Shown here in pieces: positions 62,816 to 64,000 of a stretch of 64,000 nucleotides of DNA. A program made the translations under genes and the position numbers. The DNA lies in assembly GCF_002003265.1 (NCBI RefSeq), contig NZ_CP019687.1, positions 4,035,501-4,099,500 on the forward strand. Reading direction: 5' to 3'. This stretch comes from Paenibacillus larvae subsp. larvae (lineage in GTDB: Bacteria; Bacillota; Bacilli; Paenibacillales; NBRC-103111). The notes beneath the pieces are model-generated. The model was not told the DNA's origin, made no database searches, and saw only the letters and a program-made list of their open reading frames with translations. The stretch's first letter is position 1; every line of letters starts with the position of its first letter.

Positions 62816-62868
62816 GAATCAATTTCATAATACAACTCGGATGGGTATCTAAGTTATGAAATTGATTC
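62816..62868. repeat. 15-bp perfect inverted repeat
   Basis: GAATCAATTTCATAA (62816-62830) and its exact reverse complement (62854-62868) are separated by 23 bases, in the ypeB-ypfA gap. It has no U-tract and no gene inside. It could be an operator, an RNA hairpin or an element end. Confidence 0.7.
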
Positions 62869-62960
62869 ATTAGTATAAAATTTGAATCTATGTATGATTT
62901 AGGGTGTGATATAATCGTCTATAGGACTTATAGTTAGGTCTTAAGTATGATAAAGGAGTG

Positions 62961-63619
62961 ATGAATTTGCTGCTAACCATTAATGATACTGTTTTTTTCA
63001 TATTGAATCTTTTGATGTGAATGAAGCAAAATCACACTATAAATCGCGTATTTCAGACATAGATGAAGAGATGCTGTACATAGAGATTCCAATGAATATG
63101 GAAACGGGATGCTATAAGAAATTGCATTTTGGAGACTTGCTTTCCATGAGTTTTGTAACAGAAGGAGGACTCAAGCATTACTTTCAATCTGAGGTGCTCG
63201 GGTATAAAGAAGAAGGAATCCGGATGATTGGTATCAGTAAACCTGAAGAAGGCCAAATTACAAGCAAGCAGCGCAGAAATTATCTCCGTATTCCCGCCAA
63301 ACTTGAAGTTGCCGTTGATTATAATGGAGTTTTCCGGTTTGTTACCGAAACAATCAATGTGAGTGGAGGGGGAATTGCCTTTGTTTATGATCGGAACGAG
63401 ACTTTGGATAAAGGGAAGAGAATATCTTGTTGGCTGCTGGTTCATTACAAAAACGGTATAATTGAACACCTGCCTTTTCAAGGAGAGATCGTACGTATTG
63501 GGGAAGCTGAAAGCGGCAAAAAAGTAGTCATGGTGAGATTTATCGAGATTACGGACCGTGATAGGCAAAAATTAATCCAATATTGTTTTGAAAGACAGCT
63601 TGATTTTCGTAAAAAATAG
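62961..63619 (+). pseudogene. ypfA: YpfA (DgrA)-type PilZ protein, frameshift near start
   Basis: A c-di-GMP receptor of the YcgR/PilZ type that slows motility in B. subtilis. The ATG at 62961 (AAGGAG upstream) reads MNLLLTINDTVFF and then hits TGA at 63018. One more T in the run of seven at 62992-62998 would read FHIESFDVNEAKSHYKSRI and join the long frame to 63619. The C-terminal PilZ domain has QRRNYLR (RxxxR) and NVSGGG (usually DxSxxG). Restored length about 219 residues. A single-base homopolymer loss, so a sequence error is possible. Otherwise a GTG at 63017 would give an N-truncated protein without a ribosome site. Confidence 0.8.
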
Positions 63620-63683
63620 GCCGCATAATAAGACGTGTCGGGGAAACACTAGCATCAACCTACATAGGGGAGGGCGATCTCCG

Positions 63684-63926
63684 ATGCGGCGTGCATCGCA
63701 AAAACAACCATTATCTTCTTACGAACAGAAATTTATTGTTTGCTCCACTCATGTTGAAACTTGGTTAAAGAGGATGATTTTAGTTCTCTTGACCTTGTTA
63801 ATTATCGTACAGTCTATGCTTCTCATCCCGGATATAAGGCGGATTCTGAGCAGAATTGAGTCTGTGGAAGGGGTTTCCTATTCTACTTATTCCTTGACCG
63901 GGGACTTAAAAAGCGGCGCAAAATAA
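63684..63926 (+). CDS. ypfB: YpfB-like small membrane protein (DUF5359)
   Basis: An 80-residue protein with one helix (about residues 32-52) preceded by a Lys/Arg-rich segment (VETWLKRMIL). It corresponds in position to B. subtilis ypfB, between ypfA and cmk. ATG 63684 is chosen because GGGGAGGG lies 9 bases upstream; the frame opens at 63588 inside ypfA. Function unknown. Confidence 0.75.
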   Translation: MRRASQKQPLSSYEQKFIVCSTHVETWLKRMILVLLTLLIIVQSMLLIPDIRRILSRIESVEGVSYSTYSLTGDLKSGAK

Positions 63927-63936
63927 GTTTTGTCTT

Positions 63937-63965
63937 TTGCATCAGGCTTGTAGGTATGGTATAAT
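63937..63965 (+). promoter_or_regulatory. possible sigma-A promoter
   Basis: TTGCAT (63937-63942) and TATAAT (63960-63965), 17 bases apart. It would drive the gene beyond the window edge (cmk by synteny), but a terminator hairpin follows at once. Confidence 0.5.
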
Positions 63966-63976
63966 TTTCAACGTGT

Positions 63977-63998
63977 AGCAGGCAACGCCTGCTTTTTT
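63977..63998 (+). terminator. terminator at window end
   Basis: AGCAGGC / GCCTGCT with a 3-base loop, then six T's. Likely ends ypfA-ypfB transcription. Confidence 0.85.
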
Positions 63999-64000
63999 GT

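Noticed and set aside
1-64000. tRNA, rRNA and CRISPR arrays
   Set aside because: I looked for tRNA-like ends and cloverleaf arms, rRNA cores and regularly spaced repeats and saw none; I could not run a tRNA or CRISPR finder.

Overview
The window is chromosomal DNA from an endospore-forming, low-to-mid GC Gram-positive bacterium of the Bacillales. It carries spoIIM, dacF-spoIIAA-spoIIAB-sigF, spoVAA/AB/AF, gerW, dacB-spmA-spmB and ypeB, and its gene order (fur-yqzK-xerD, scpA-scpB, rluB-resABCDE, mecA-gudB-prsW-ypeB-ypfA-ypfB) follows the Bacillus subtilis backbone with Paenibacillus-like changes. A Paenibacillus, quite possibly Paenibacillus larvae, is my inference from gene content, modest GC (hand counts near 43% in backbone genes) and the many broken genes and IS remnants. 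No search was run.

Layout. 1-2.4 kb: a truncated acr3 arsenite-efflux gene and a dead IS1182-type element. 2.5-12.9 kb: a frameshifted LCP cell-wall ligase gene, a tiny mciZ homologue, nudF, an EndoQ-type DNA repair nuclease, spoIIM, fur, ald, yqzK, xerD, deoB and two tandem purine nucleoside phosphorylases. 13.1-16.8 kb: a CuA-type cupredoxin, a pdp remnant and an ECF sigma/ABC transporter operon. 16.9-19.8 kb: dacF and the spoIIA operon behind a near-consensus sigma-H promoter. 19.8-28.9 kb: a high-GC accessory island with a decayed respiratory nitrate reductase operon (narGHJI plus three upstream genes), flanked by IS3-type remnants that share a 30-base repeat. It separates sigF from spoVA. 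28.9-34.4 kb: yuzA, spoVAA-AB-AF (with their own sigma-G promoter), lysA, ppiB. 34.7-38.9 kb: the FMN-riboswitch-controlled riboflavin operon ribD-ribE-ribBA-ribH, in which ribD is a GC outlier. 39.3-46.6 kb: scpAB, ytfI, gerW, an ArsB/NhaD-like transporter behind a possible attenuator, dacB, spmAB and a mini-amidase. 46.6-53.6 kb: rluB and the cytochrome c biogenesis/redox operon resABCDE. 53.7-56.2 kb: serA under a serine T-box, and ppa. 56.4-64 kb: rhodanese, CPBP protease, small membrane proteins, mecA, gudB, prsW, a 52-aa Cys-motif protein, ypeB (without sleB), frameshifted ypfA, and ypfB.

How it works together. Much of the window serves spore formation: forespore sigma-F and its SpoIIAA/AB switch, engulfment (SpoIIM), cortex and core maturation (DacB, SpmA/B, SpoVA), germination (GerW, YpeB, SpoVAF) and possibly Z-ring inhibition (MciZ). 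The rest is housekeeping metabolism: nucleoside salvage, riboflavin, serine, DAP/lysine, alanine and glutamate. Gene breakage is of two kinds. The nar operon and IS copies carry real nonsense changes. The LCP gene, ypfA and one narH lesion are single-base losses in homopolymers, which could be decay or sequence error.
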